A stretch of 64,000 bases of DNA, from contig NZ_QSOC01000004.1 of NCBI RefSeq assembly GCF_003466125.1, forward strand, positions 209,784 through 273,783. The letters run 5' to 3'. The position numbers and the translations under genes are program-made. Origin of the DNA: Collinsella sp. TM10-22. GTDB lineage: Bacteria > Actinomycetota > Coriobacteriia > Coriobacteriales > Coriobacteriaceae. Below the pieces are notes generated by a model that worked only from the letters and a program-made list of their open reading frames with translations, was not told the DNA's origin and did not search any database. Shown piece by piece: positions 26,441 to 35,612 of the stretch. The first letter of the stretch is position 1; every line of letters begins with the position of its first letter.

Positions 26441-28405
26441 ATGGCAGAGAACCAGAACGCCGCCGATCAGGCATCGACGCTCAACGACGAGCGCGCCACC
26501 CGCCTGGCCAAGCGCGCCGCCCTGTTCGAGGCGGGCCAGAACCCCTATCCCGAGCACTCTGAGCTTGAGGACTACGTCGCCGATATCGAGGCTAAGTACG
26601 CCGGGCTTGCCGATGGCGAGGACACCGAGGACGTCGTGAAGATCGCCGGCCGCGTGGTCGCCAAGCGCGGTCAGGGCAAGATCATGTTCATCGTCGTGCG
26701 CGATGCGACTGCCGAGATTCAGCTGTTCTGTCGCATCAACGACATGGACGAGGCTACCTGGAATACGCTCAAGGCCCTCGACCTAGGTGACATCCTGGGC
26801 GTGACCGGCGTGGTCGTGCGCACCCAGCGCGGCCAGCTTTCCGTTGCCCCAAAGAGTGCGACCCTGCTTTCCAAGGCCGTTCGTCCGCTGCCTGAGAAGT
26901 TCCACGGTCTTTCCGACAAGGAGACCCGCTATCGCCAGCGCTATGTCGACCTGATCGCCAACGACGACGTTCGCGAGACCTTCCGCAAGCGCTCGCAGAT
27001 TCTCTCCACCTTCCGCCGCTTTATGGAAGCCGACGGCTACATGGAGGTCGAGACCCCGATCCTGCAGACCATCCAGGGCGGCGCCACGGCTAAGCCGTTC
27101 ATTACCCACTTCAACGCGCTCGATCAAGAGTGCTACCTGCGTATTGCCACCGAGCTGCACCTCAAGCGCTGCATCGTCGGCGGTTTTGAGCGCGTCTTTG
27201 AGATCGGCCGCATCTTCCGCAACGAGGGCATGGACCTCACCCACAACCCCGAGTTCACCACCATGGAGGCCTACCGCGCCTTCTCCGACCTCGAGGGCAT
27301 GAAGGCGCTTGCCCAGGGCGTCATCAAGGCGGCCAACAAAGCCATCGGCAACCCTGAGGTCATCGAGTACCAGGGCCAGACCATCGACCTTTCTGGTGAG
27401 TGGGTCAGCCGTCCCATGACCGACATCGTCTCCGACGTGCTCGGCAAGCAGGTCACCATCGATACGCCGGTTGAGGAGCTTGCTGCCGCCGCGCGCGAGA
27501 AGGGCCTGGAGATTAAGCCCGAGTGGACTGCCGGCAAGATTATCGCCGAGATCTACGATGAGCTGGGCGAGGACACCATCGTCAACCCCACGTTCGTGTG
27601 CGATTACCCCATCGAGGTCAGCCCGCTTGCCAAGCGCTTTGAGGACGACCCGCGCCTGACGCACCGCTTTGAGCTGGTTATTGCCGGTCACGAGTACGCC
27701 AACGCATTCTCCGAGCTCAACGACCCGGTCGACCAGGCTGAGCGCTTTGCCGCCCAGATGGCTGAGAAGGCCGGCGGCGACGATGAGGCCATGGAGTATG
27801 ACGAAGACTACGTGCGCGCCCTCGAGTACGGTATGCCTCCCGCGGGCGGCATCGGCATCGGTATCGACCGCGTGGTCATGCTGCTTACCAACCAGGCTTC
27901 CATCCGCGACGTGCTGCTGTTCCCGCACATGAAGCCCGAGAAGGGTTTCCAGTCCGGTGCCGCTGCCGCCAAGGCTGCCGAGGCCGGCAACGCCGCGAGC
28001 CCGTTCGTCAAGCCGCTCAAGCCCACGGTTGATTATTCCAAGATTGCCGTTGAGCCGCTGTTTGAGGAGTTCGTCGACTTTGATACCTTCTCCAAGAGCG
28101 ACTTCCGCGCCGTGAAGGTCAAGGCATGCGAGGCCGTCAAGAAGTCCAAGAAGCTGCTGAACTTTACGCTCGACGACGGCACCGGCACCGACCGTACCAT
28201 CCTCTCCGGTATTCATGGCTACTATGAGCCCGAGGACCTGGTCGGTAAGACGCTGCTCGCCATCACCAATCTGCCTCCGCGCAAGATGATGGGCATCCCC
28301 AGCTGCGGCATGCTCATCAGTGCCATCCACGAGGAGGAGGGTGAGGAGCGCCTCAACCTGATCCAGCTCGACGCCTCCATCCCCGCCGGCGCAAAGATGT
28401 ACTAG
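26441..28405 (+). CDS. lysS: lysyl-tRNA synthetase (class II) with C-terminal Trbp111-like domain
   Basis: Charges tRNA-Lys, 654 aa against about 500 for standard LysRS. The OB-fold anticodon domain (VVKIAGRVVAKRGQGK, residues about 60-150) is followed by class II motif 2 (EIGRIFRNEGMDLTHNPEFT) and motif 3 (GGIGIGIDRVVMLL, near 470). An Ala-rich linker (about 505-530) leads to an extra domain (about 545-654) containing FRAVKVKACEAVKKSKKLL, LVGKTLLAITNLPPRKMMGI and SCGMLISA. This is the tRNA-binding OB fold found as free Trbp111 or at the C-terminus of MetRS. The added domain probably raises tRNA affinity (inference). There is no frameshift at the junction. Confidence 0.94.
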   Translation: MAENQNAADQASTLNDERATRLAKRAALFEAGQNPYPEHSELEDYVADIEAKYAGLADGEDTEDVVKIAGRVVAKRGQGKIMFIVVRDATAEIQLFCRINDMDEATWNTLKALDLGDILGVTGVVVRTQRGQLSVAPKSATLLSKAVRPLPEKFHGLSDKETRYRQRYVDLIANDDVRETFRKRSQILSTFRRFMEADGYMEVETPILQTIQGGATAKPFITHFNALDQECYLRIATELHLKRCIVGGFERVFEIGRIFRNEGMDLTHNPEFTTMEAYRAFSDLEGMKALAQGVIKAANKAIGNPEVIEYQGQTIDLSGEWVSRPMTDIVSDVLGKQVTIDTPVEELAAAAREKGLEIKPEWTAGKIIAEIYDELGEDTIVNPTFVCDYPIEVSPLAKRFEDDPRLTHRFELVIAGHEYANAFSELNDPVDQAERFAAQMAEKAGGDDEAMEYDEDYVRALEYGMPPAGGIGIGIDRVVMLLTNQASIRDVLLFPHMKPEKGFQSGAAAAKAAEAGNAASPFVKPLKPTVDYSKIAVEPLFEEFVDFDTFSKSDFRAVKVKACEAVKKSKKLLNFTLDDGTGTDRTILSGIHGYYEPEDLVGKTLLAITNLPPRKMMGIPSCGMLISAIHEEEGEERLNLIQLDASIPAGAKMY

Positions 28406-28407
28406 GG

Positions 28408-28520
28408 GGTTACGGCGGTTTACCAAACGCCGTAACCGCTCGACGCTGCGCGCCGCCCAGAGCGACAATTTGTCATTCAAAAGGCAAGGCATGACCAGAA
28501 GGTCTACGCCTTGCCTTTTT
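28408..28520 (+). repeat. stop-adjacent hairpin repeat, copy A (complete, ends in terminator)
   Basis: It begins two bases after the lysS stop. Module 1 is GGTTACGGCG-GTTTACCAAA-CGCCGTAACC. A shared spacer (GCTCGACGCTGC...) follows. Module 2 is AAAAGGCAAGGC-ATGACCAGAAGGTCTAC-GCCTTGCCTTTT, a stem whose loop holds a GACCAGAAGGTC mini-hairpin and whose T-rich end makes it an intrinsic terminator. The same order recurs at 63905-64000. Confidence 0.88.
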
Positions 28521-28591
28521 CATGCCAACTTGTTCGCCCTGGACGTCGCTCGCTGTTGGTCCCATTACATCGGCGTTGACATTGTTGTTGA

Positions 28592-28649
28592 GTAGTCGTT
28601 GGGGACGTTCTTAAACGACTGGTTATTTAAGAACGTCCCCAACGACTAC
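28592..28649. repeat. 24-bp perfect palindrome with GGGGACGTTCTTAAA
   Basis: Arms 28592-28615 and 28626-28649 are perfectly complementary, with a 10-base loop. Each contains GTTGGGGACGTTCTTAAA or its complement. It lies in the 570-bp non-coding gap between lysS and the DUF2798 gene. Confidence 0.92.
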
Positions 28650-28653
28650 AACG

Positions 28654-28754
28654 CACGAGAGTGGATAATCTCCCACTTTTGGCGCGTATGCGGACTTAAA
28701 ACGGGAGATTATCCACTCTCGTGGAATGGGTGTCCGATAATCCACGCTCGTTGG
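28654..28754. repeat. 21-bp perfect palindrome plus an extra half-copy
   Basis: Arms 28654-28674 and 28703-28723 (CACGAGAGTGGATAATCTCCC type) are perfectly complementary. A diverged third arm, CCGATAATCCACGCTCGTTG, lies at about 28735-28754. It starts only four bases after the preceding palindrome. Confidence 0.88.
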
Positions 28755-28882
28755 GCCGATGCGGGCGCATCTGCCGTCCTGCGCGAATGACTCGGCATCT
28801 TCATAAACCCAACGCTTACGAAGCGCATGCGTTTCGTGCTAGGCTGGTTCCACCACATAAGTAGTCGCAGACGCACGTAACA

Positions 28883-28932
28883 CGGGCGGGCGAGATGAAG
28901 TCCCAACAGCTCCATCTCGCCCGCCCGTTTTT
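28883..28932 (+). terminator. strong hairpin with T-run in the leader of the DUF2798 gene
   Basis: CGGGCGGGCGAGATG pairs with CATCTCGCCCGCCCG, then TTTTT. It is 43 bp before the ATG at 28976. As no gene lies directly upstream, it either ends stray transcripts or attenuates the gene itself. Confidence 0.8.
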
Positions 28933-28975
28933 GTTGGCGGCGCCGCGACGCAACACAGAGAGGAATCTGCCCTTT

Positions 28976-29569
28976 ATGCCTATCAACAAACGAGAGAGCT
29001 TGCTGTTCACCTTTATCATGTGCTTTTGCATGGTGCTCTGGATGAGCATCTACAACGTTACCCTGCAGCATGGGGCCATCAACGGCGAGGTTGTTGCCGC
29101 CGCGTGGCTCAGCTTCCCCGTTGCCTACATTTTTGCCATGTGCTGCGACTGGTTTGTTGCCAGCCCCCTTGCCAAGGGTTTCGCCTTTAAATTCCTGGTC
29201 ACGCCATGCAAGAGCTCGCCGCTTGCCATGACGCTCGCCGTTAGCTCCTGCATGGTCGTTCCTATGGTCATCATCATGTCGCTCTACGGTGCGTGTGAGG
29301 GCCTGTTCCACATGCCCGGCGGCCCGCTCGCCAACCTGCAGATGCTGCCGATGATGTGGCTCATCAACATCCCGCGCAACTTTGTCATGGCCCTGCCTTG
29401 GAATCTGCTGGTGGCCGGCCCGGTTGCTCGCTATGTCTTCCGTCGAGCCTTCCCCATGGGCACGGTTTTTGAGGAGCAGCATATGGAGCTCGTGCGTATG
29501 CCGGGCGCTCCCGCTGCCGATGCAGTCAATGACGTTGCCGAGAGCATGGACGTTGAGCCCGTCTGCTAG
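28976..29569 (+). CDS. DUF2798-like small membrane protein
   Basis: Membrane protein of 197 aa with about four hydrophobic helices in two similar halves: LLFTFIMCFCMVLWMSIYN near residue 9 and a second block around PLAMTLAVSSCMVVPMVIIM. This two-repeat pattern matches DUF2798 proteins, whose function is unknown. The ATG at 28976 is preceded by AGAGAGGA; a longer open frame from 28895 crosses the leader hairpin and is rejected. The C-terminus is acidic and probably cytoplasmic. No functional neighbour is evident. Confidence 0.72.
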   Translation: MPINKRESLLFTFIMCFCMVLWMSIYNVTLQHGAINGEVVAAAWLSFPVAYIFAMCCDWFVASPLAKGFAFKFLVTPCKSSPLAMTLAVSSCMVVPMVIIMSLYGACEGLFHMPGGPLANLQMLPMMWLINIPRNFVMALPWNLLVAGPVARYVFRRAFPMGTVFEEQHMELVRMPGAPAADAVNDVAESMDVEPVC

Positions 29570-29692
29570 ACAGCAGCGCAAAACCAAACCGCCAAGCGGA
29601 CCAGAGCGATTCCTTTTTTGTAGACGTTGTCGCGCGGCTACGGGTGGGAAAGGTCCCAACGGTTAACATATACTCCATATGGGTAAAGAGAC

Positions 29693-29723
29693 CAAAGCGC
29701 CGCCACGAGTGGCGCTTTGCGTT
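29693..29723 (+). terminator. hairpin upstream of clpC
   Basis: AAAGCGCC and GGCGCTTT arms, then GCGTTTG. It lies 32 bp before the clpC start, either ending the previous unit or structuring the clpC leader. No CtsR direct repeat (GGTCAAANANNGGTCAAA) was found. Confidence 0.6.
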
Positions 29724-29754
29724 TGAAAAACTAGCTCGTCTAAGAGGAACTAGC

Positions 29755-32397
29755 ATGTTAGACCGTTTTACCGATCGCGCGCGCAAGGTCATGTCCATGG
29801 CCAAGCAAGAGGCGCTCGATCTTCATTCAAATAAGGTGGGTACCGAGCATCTGCTGCTCGCGCTCGCCAAGGAGGACGAGGGCATTGCCGCCGAGGCGCT
29901 GCGTTCGCTCGATATCTCCTACGACGACATCATGGACACCCTCAAGGAGGTCCAGACTACCGTTCCCGAGTCCAGCGAGGAAACCGAGGCCGCCAAGCTC
30001 GCCTTTACGCCGCTCGTCATTAGTGTGATGGAGCGCTCCTTCCGTGTGGCACGCGAGAACAACCAGACCTATGTGTCGACCGAGCACTTGCTCATCGGCA
30101 TTGTCGAAGAGGGTAACGGCATGGCCATGGACATCCTCATGCGCCTGGGTGTGTCGTCTGCTTCCATCAAGAAGGCCATCGAGAAGCTTACCGCCAAGGA
30201 CCAGGACAAGAAGCGCCCGCTCGCTGGCGCCGGTGCCGGGCGTCCCGGTGCGGGTCTGCCGTTCTTTAGCGGCTCGGACGCCTCACAGCAAAAGGGGAGC
30301 GGCACCGACACGCTCAAGCAGTTCGCCACCAACCTCACGCAGAAGGCGCGCGACGGCAAGCTCGATCCGGTGATTGGTCGCGAAAAAGAAGTCCAGCGCA
30401 TGATGGAGATCCTTTCGCGCCGCACCAAGAACAACCCGCTTATCCTGGGCGACCCCGGCGTGGGCAAGACGGCCATCGTCGAGGGCCTGGCACAGCAGAT
30501 CGCCGCCGGTAACGTGCCCGAGAACCTTATGAACCAGAACATCTGGACGCTCGACCTGCCGGGCCTTGTTGCGGGTGCTAAATATCGCGGTGAGTTTGAG
30601 GAGCGCCTCAAGAACGTGATCCAGGAGGCAACCGAAGCCGACGACGTCATCCTGTTTATCGACGAGATGCATACCATCATCGGTGCTGGTTCCGCCGAGG
30701 GCTCCATCGATGCAAGCTCCATGCTCAAGCCCGTGCTTGCGCGCGGTGCCTTCCAGATTATCGGCGCCACCACGGCCGAGGAATTCCGCAAGTACCTCAC
30801 CAAGGACCCGGCCTTCGAGCGTCGCTTCCAGACCATCGATGTCGAGGAGCCGAGCGTCGAGGACACGGTCAAGATCCTGACCGCGCTCAAGCCACGCTAC
30901 GAGGAGCACCACCACGTTCGTTACACGCAGGGTGCCATCGAGGCCGCCGCGAACCTTTCCAACCGCTACATCCAGGATCGCTTCCTGCCCGATAAGGCCA
31001 TCGACCTCATCGACGAGGCCGGTGCCCGCGCTCGCATCGCCGCGAATCGCGCGCCCGAGCCGGTGCGCGAGGCCGAGCATCGCATCGAGGAGCTCAAGGC
31101 TGCCGCGCAGGAGGCCACCGAGAGCGACGACATGAACAAGGCCGCCGAGATCACCGAGCAGCAGAAGGCTGCCGAGATTGAACTCGCCGAGGCCAAGGCC
31201 GCCTGGGCCGCCGAGCTCGACGCCAGCCCGCTCACCATCGACGTGAGTCAGATTGCCGACATTGTGTCCGTGACTTCGGGCGTACCGGTTTCCTCGCTCA
31301 CCGAGAGCGAGAGCCGTCGCCTGCTGCAGACCGAAAGCGTGCTCAAGACCCGCATCATCGGCCAGGATGAGGCAGTCGAGGCCGTCGCCAAGGCAGTGCG
31401 CCGCAGCCGTTCGCCGCTCAAGGACCCGCGTCGCCCCGGCGGCAGCTTTATCTTCCTGGGTCCCACCGGCACGGGCAAGACCGAGCTCGCCAAGACGCTC
31501 GCCGAGTACCTCTTTGGCAGCAAGGACGCGCTCATCAGCTTTGACATGTCGGAGTTCGGCAGCGAGTTCGAGGTCTCCAAGCTCATCGGTAGCCCTCCGG
31601 GTTACGTGGGCCATGACGAGGGCGGCCAGCTCACCAAGGCCGTGCGCCGTCACCCGTACTCGGTTGTGCTGTTCGACGAGATCGAGAAGGCGCACCCCGA
31701 CATCTTCAACATTCTGTTGCAGGTGCTGGAGGAGGGTCGTCTGACCGATAGCCAGGGCAAGACGGTCGACTTCCGCAACACGGTGATCATCATGACGTCC
31801 AACGTGGGCGCCCGCGAGATCGCACAGGATGCGAGCGTTGGCTTTGGCACCACCGGCGAGCAGGGTCTCACGTCGAGTGAGATCAAGGGCCGCGCGATGG
31901 GCGAGCTCAAGCGCCTGTTCCGCCCCGAGCTGCTCAACCGTATCGACGACATTGTGGTGTTCCAGAAGCTCTCGGGCGAGAATCTCACCAAGATCGCGCA
32001 CCTGCTGGTGGACGATCTGCGCCAGCGTCTGATCGCAAACGGCATGAACATCAAGCTCACCGATGCGGCCTACGACAAGATCGTGGCCGAGGGCACTGAC
32101 CTCACCAACGGCGCACGTCCGCTGCGCCGTGCTATTCAAAAGCTCATCGAGGACCCGCTGTCCGAGGAGCTTCTGGCCGGCGAGTGGGGCGAGGGCGATA
32201 CCGTCCTGTGCGACGTGGCCGATGGCAAGTTTGTCTTTAGCCACGGCACGGGCGAGATCCCGGCACCGCGTCCGGCAGGCACGCTCGGTGGCGATTCCGC
32301 CCCGGCGGCACCGCACATCGGCAACGCCGCGCCTGTGAGCAGTGGCGTGAGCTCGGGCCCCGGCGGCATGATGCAAGCCGGTTCCGGCGCGCTGTAG
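29755..32397 (+). CDS. clpC: ATP-dependent Clp protease ATPase subunit ClpC
   Basis: AAA+ unfoldase that feeds ClpP, 880 aa. Two N-terminal Clp repeats ([32 protein letters not shown]) are followed by AAA module 1 with [15 protein letters not shown] near residue 240, a middle coiled coil around residues 440-490 ([20 protein letters not shown]), and AAA module 2 with [16 protein letters not shown] near 570. A Gly/Ala/Pro-rich tail of about 45 residues ends the protein. The ATG at 29755 has AAGAGGAAC upstream. It is not in a ctsR-mcsA-mcsB operon as in Bacillus. Confidence 0.95.
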   Translation: MLDRFTDRARKVMSMAKQEALDLHSNKVGTEHLLLALAKEDEGIAAEALRSLDISYDDIMDTLKEVQTTVPESSEETEAAKLAFTPLVISVMERSFRVARENNQTYVSTEHLLIGIVEEGNGMAMDILMRLGVSSASIKKAIEKLTAKDQDKKRPLAGAGAGRPGAGLPFFSGSDASQQKGSGTDTLKQFATNLTQKARDGKLDPVIGREKEVQRMMEILSRRTKNNPLILGDPGVGKTAIVEGLAQQIAAGNVPENLMNQNIWTLDLPGLVAGAKYRGEFEERLKNVIQEATEADDVILFIDEMHTIIGAGSAEGSIDASSMLKPVLARGAFQIIGATTAEEFRKYLTKDPAFERRFQTIDVEEPSVEDTVKILTALKPRYEEHHHVRYTQGAIEAAANLSNRYIQDRFLPDKAIDLIDEAGARARIAANRAPEPVREAEHRIEELKAAAQEATESDDMNKAAEITEQQKAAEIELAEAKAAWAAELDASPLTIDVSQIADIVSVTSGVPVSSLTESESRRLLQTESVLKTRIIGQDEAVEAVAKAVRRSRSPLKDPRRPGGSFIFLGPTGTGKTELAKTLAEYLFGSKDALISFDMSEFGSEFEVSKLIGSPPGYVGHDEGGQLTKAVRRHPYSVVLFDEIEKAHPDIFNILLQVLEEGRLTDSQGKTVDFRNTVIIMTSNVGAREIAQDASVGFGTTGEQGLTSSEIKGRAMGELKRLFRPELLNRIDDIVVFQKLSGENLTKIAHLLVDDLRQRLIANGMNIKLTDAAYDKIVAEGTDLTNGARPLRRAIQKLIEDPLSEELLAGEWGEGDTVLCDVADGKFVFSHGTGEIPAPRPAGTLGGDSAPAAPHIGNAAPVSSGVSSGPGGMMQAGSGAL

Positions 32398-32423
32398 GGC
32401 GTAACAAAAACCTTGTGTCCACG

Positions 32424-32452
32424 AGGGCGTTCCAAAGGAGCGCCCTTTTTCT
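32424..32452 (+). terminator. terminator of clpC
   Basis: AGGGCG-TTCC-AAA-GGA-GCGCCCT followed by TTTT. The remaining gap to pepD (32453-32723) shows only a short CTTTATC/GATAAAG hairpin near 32580 and nothing else recognisable. Confidence 0.88.
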
Positions 32453-32723
32453 GTTGGAAAGGCCCCTTCGTTCAAGGTAAATCTCATTAAACATACCAAC
32501 GGCGTATGCATAAACGCTGATCAAGTGTTGAGGTTGATTGAAGGGTCCAACGTCCCTTCGGCACTGCCCGTCTAAGATGCTTTATCTTGATAAAGTGGCG
32601 TTTCCTCACCGTTAGCCGATGATGCAAGGGCGCTCGGCGTTTTCGACTGGTTTATGCACGCAAAGTCTGGGAATATACAAGTCGCATATCTTACTGTCTA
32701 ACCAGTTGCGCCAAGGAGGCACC

Positions 32724-34181
32724 ATGGACTACAAGATTACCGGCTACGAGCCCGCCCAGCTGTTCCATTTCTTTGAGGAGGTCAGCGCGATCCCCCGCGG
32801 GTCTGGCAACGAGAAGGGCATCAGCGATTTCCTGGTTGCGTTTGCCAAGGAGCGCGGCCTCGATGTGTATCAGGACGAGGTCTACAACGTCATCATTCGC
32901 AAGCCCGCATCTGCCGGCGCCGAGAATGCCCCGACCGTGATGCTGCAGGGCCACATCGATATGGTGTGCGACAAGTTGGGTTCCGTTGAGCACGACTTTA
33001 CGACCGATGGAATCGACCTGGTCGTCAAGGATGGCGTCCTCACCGCCAACGGTACCACCCTGGGTGCCGACAACGGTATCGCCGTCGCTCTGATGCTCAC
33101 TGTTCTCGATGACGATTCGATCGTTCACCCCGCCCTCGAGTGCGTATTCACCACCGACGAGGAGACTGGCCTGGTCGGCGCCGAGACGCTCGACAAGTCC
33201 CAGATTAGCGCCCGCACCATGATTAACCTTGACTCCGAGGAAGAGGGCGTTGCTACCGTCAGCTGCGCCGGCGGCGTCGTCGTTACCTACACCTGCCCGA
33301 TCGCGCGCGAGCACAAGACCGGTAGTACCCTCACGCTCGACATCTCCGGCCTGCTGGGCGGTCACTCCGGCGGCGATATCCACCTGGAGCGCGGCAACGG
33401 CAACCTCATCATGGCTCGCATCATCGACCGCCTGATGGTTGCCGGCGAGCCTGCCATCGTTAGCTTTAACGGCGGCACCAAGGACAACGCCATCAACCGT
33501 GAGTGCAAGGCTGTTCTGGTCTATGCCGACCACGCTGCCGCCGAGACCTCGGCCCAGATCGCCCGTGGCATCATCGCCGACGTTACCGCCGAGCTCGAGG
33601 TCTTCGACCCCGGCTTTACCTGCACCGTCGAGATTGCCGATGACGCCGAGGTCGAGGCCATGGACCAGAAGTCCGCGCTTGCCCTCATTCGCGCTCTGCG
33701 TCTTGCCCCCAATGGTGTGATCCGCCGCAACGTCGCCACCGACGGCTCCGTCGAGGTTTCCTCCAACATCGGCGTGGTTGCCACCTCTGACGACCAGGTC
33801 AAGATCATGCTGTCCCCGCGCTCCTCGATCACCTCGCTGCAGAACGAGTTCAAGGACCGCCTGCAGACGCTGGCCGATGTCTTGGGTTTCGACGCCAAGT
33901 TTGAGTTCGAATATCCCGGCTGGAGCTATGCCGAGCATTCGCCGGTCCGCGACGTCTTTGTCGAGAGCTATCGCGAGCTCTTTGGCTCCGAGTTGCGCAT
34001 CGAGTCCATTCACGCCGGCCTTGAGTGCGGCCTGTTTGCCGAGGCCCTGCACGGCCTGGACGCCATCGCCGTGGGCCCGACGCTCTCCGATGTCCACACC
34101 CCGGACGAGAGCATGGAGCTCGCTTCTGCCGAGCGCTTCTACGAGCTGCTCATCGACGTGCTCAAGCGCCTCGCCGCGTAA
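32724..34181 (+). CDS. pepD: cytosolic beta-alanyl/Xaa-His dipeptidase (PepD, M20C)
   Basis: Zinc aminoacyl-histidine/non-specific dipeptidase, 485 aa, normal for PepD. QGHIDMVCDK, LGADNGIAVALML and FTTDEETGLVGAE carry the metal ligands and general base. GHSGGDIHLERGN marks the dimerisation (lid) domain, and HAGLECGLFAE provides the final ligand region. AAGGAGGC lies 6 bases before the ATG. Stand-alone unit with a bidirectional terminator after it. Confidence 0.95.
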   Translation: MDYKITGYEPAQLFHFFEEVSAIPRGSGNEKGISDFLVAFAKERGLDVYQDEVYNVIIRKPASAGAENAPTVMLQGHIDMVCDKLGSVEHDFTTDGIDLVVKDGVLTANGTTLGADNGIAVALMLTVLDDDSIVHPALECVFTTDEETGLVGAETLDKSQISARTMINLDSEEEGVATVSCAGGVVVTYTCPIAREHKTGSTLTLDISGLLGGHSGGDIHLERGNGNLIMARIIDRLMVAGEPAIVSFNGGTKDNAINRECKAVLVYADHAAAETSAQIARGIIADVTAELEVFDPGFTCTVEIADDAEVEAMDQKSALALIRALRLAPNGVIRRNVATDGSVEVSSNIGVVATSDDQVKIMLSPRSSITSLQNEFKDRLQTLADVLGFDAKFEFEYPGWSYAEHSPVRDVFVESYRELFGSELRIESIHAGLECGLFAEALHGLDAIAVGPTLSDVHTPDESMELASAERFYELLIDVLKRLAA

Positions 34182-34236
34182 AGGTTGCGCTAGCAGCAGT
34201 CCGAGCCACGTGCTAGCGGATTGCAAATGACAATAC

Positions 34237-34284
34237 GAGAGGGGGCACCCGAGCTTTTGCGACGGGTGCCCCCTCTCTTCTTTT
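34237..34284. terminator. bidirectional terminator between pepD and hipA
   Basis: GAGAGGGGGCACCC pairs with GGGTGCCCCCTCTC. T-rich sequence follows on the plus strand, and the convergent hipA ends 24 bp further on. Confidence 0.9.
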
Positions 34285-34307
34285 AGGAAATGTGAATTGA
34301 TTGGCGC

Positions 34308-35612
34308 CTAGCCCATATCCGCCTTGATGAGGTCGAGGGTGCGCTGGCAGTTTTCGCGGACGGGGCCGAGCATATGCTCGCGCAGGTCCGCCATGCCGGG
34401 CAGGTCGGCATATTCATCCATGATCTCTTCCATGCAAATGGGTACCTCGTAGGCGAGGTCCATCATGGTCGCAAAGCAAAACTTCTCAGATAGCCCGGCA
34501 TCGGTGAGCGCCGTCTCCAGCGCGGGGTCGCCCATACCGTGGTATCGGCGGATAGCACCTGGACCGATGCGCCCCACACGATTTTCGCCGCCAACGCTCA
34601 TAGCAAGGCGTGCCCGACGTCGCATGCTCTCATACGCCAAGCCCGATGCGACATCGTACATGGGTGCGAGCGCCGCGTTTGTGCCTTTGCCAAGGACGAG
34701 CGAGTAGTTTTTAGCGTGTGCGTCAGGCGCTCCGATAATGGCGTTATAGAACAACATATAGGTAAAAAGCACAAGATTCATGTGGTGGGGGACTGTTTTA
34801 ATCAGTCGTTCTTGGATGTCTCGTGTGGTTGGTCCTCCGTCGGCGGTGTATTTCTGGCTTGGCAATACACCGAGCGCCTGGCAAAAGTCCTCCTGATGCA
34901 GCCTTTCGATATTTCCGCCGCTATTGACCATTCTGTCGTACCGTTCAACGACGAGCGCGGCTTCGTCTTCAAATGTGCAATAGGAGACGTCGGCAGTTGG
35001 AATGCCAACACGCCGAGCCGTTTTCATGCAGACGAATTCGTTTAAGGCCTGATGTTTGAACCCAACGACACCATTTTTGAAGATATGGGTAGTGGGGGAT
35101 GACCCTAGACATTCGCACCATTGGCCATCATGCCAAGCTAGTGCAAATTTGCCTTGATTGCCGCCCAGGGACCAGCTTTCGTTGGAGCCCATCCATGTCT
35201 CTCTTTCGTCATCGCGGATTGCTTTGAGCTTATGAGCGATTTGAGAATTGGTAAGCGGGCGGTATGCGGAGACCCTGCCACGGACGGCGTCTAATTGATC
35301 GGTTCGACAAAACTGAACGGCCCCCGCGCAGTCAAGACCGATATGGCACAAGAGGGCGACGGGGTTGTTGGATGCAACGTCATGCTCGGCGGCAATAGCG
35401 CGACGCTGCTCTTGACTGTCGGGCAAAAGGCCAAATAGGAACGGGCGGACGATGTTATGGCCATACGTGCGATTGGAAAGCGGCATTGTTAGCGATAGCG
35501 GTGCTCCGCGATAGGTTGGGGCGTATACAAAGCTGCAGAGTCCATGCTCGTCTTGCCGGAGAGTGCCTGCGATTTCGCCACAAATGAGGGTCGCAAGCTC
35601 CATCTCTGCCAT
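34308..35612 (-). CDS. hipA: HipA-family serine/threonine kinase toxin
   Basis: Type II toxin kinase of 434 aa. In E. coli the homologue phosphorylates GltX and induces dormancy. The N-subdomain (residues about 1-110: GTLRQDEHGLCSFVY, MPLSNRTY, FLFGLLPDS) is complete. Kinase motifs are the Gly-rich loop SLGGNQGKFAL (148-158), the catalytic loop GAPDAHAKNYSL (294-305) with Asp297 and Asn302, and the metal Asp in PMYDVASGL (320). All key residues appear intact, so it is probably active. It starts directly after the hipB TAA (TAAATG), so it is coupled to its antitoxin. Confidence 0.92.
   Translation of the reverse strand: MAEMELATLICGEIAGTLRQDEHGLCSFVYAPTYRGAPLSLTMPLSNRTYGHNIVRPFLFGLLPDSQEQRRAIAAEHDVASNNPVALLCHIGLDCAGAVQFCRTDQLDAVRGRVSAYRPLTNSQIAHKLKAIRDDERETWMGSNESWSLGGNQGKFALAWHDGQWCECLGSSPTTHIFKNGVVGFKHQALNEFVCMKTARRVGIPTADVSYCTFEDEAALVVERYDRMVNSGGNIERLHQEDFCQALGVLPSQKYTADGGPTTRDIQERLIKTVPHHMNLVLFTYMLFYNAIIGAPDAHAKNYSLVLGKGTNAALAPMYDVASGLAYESMRRRARLAMSVGGENRVGRIGPGAIRRYHGMGDPALETALTDAGLSEKFCFATMMDLAYEVPICMEEIMDEYADLPGMADLREHMLGPVRENCQRTLDLIKADMG

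Noticed and set aside
29570..29754. CtsR operator upstream of clpC
   Set aside because: No tandem GGTCAAA heptamers are present.
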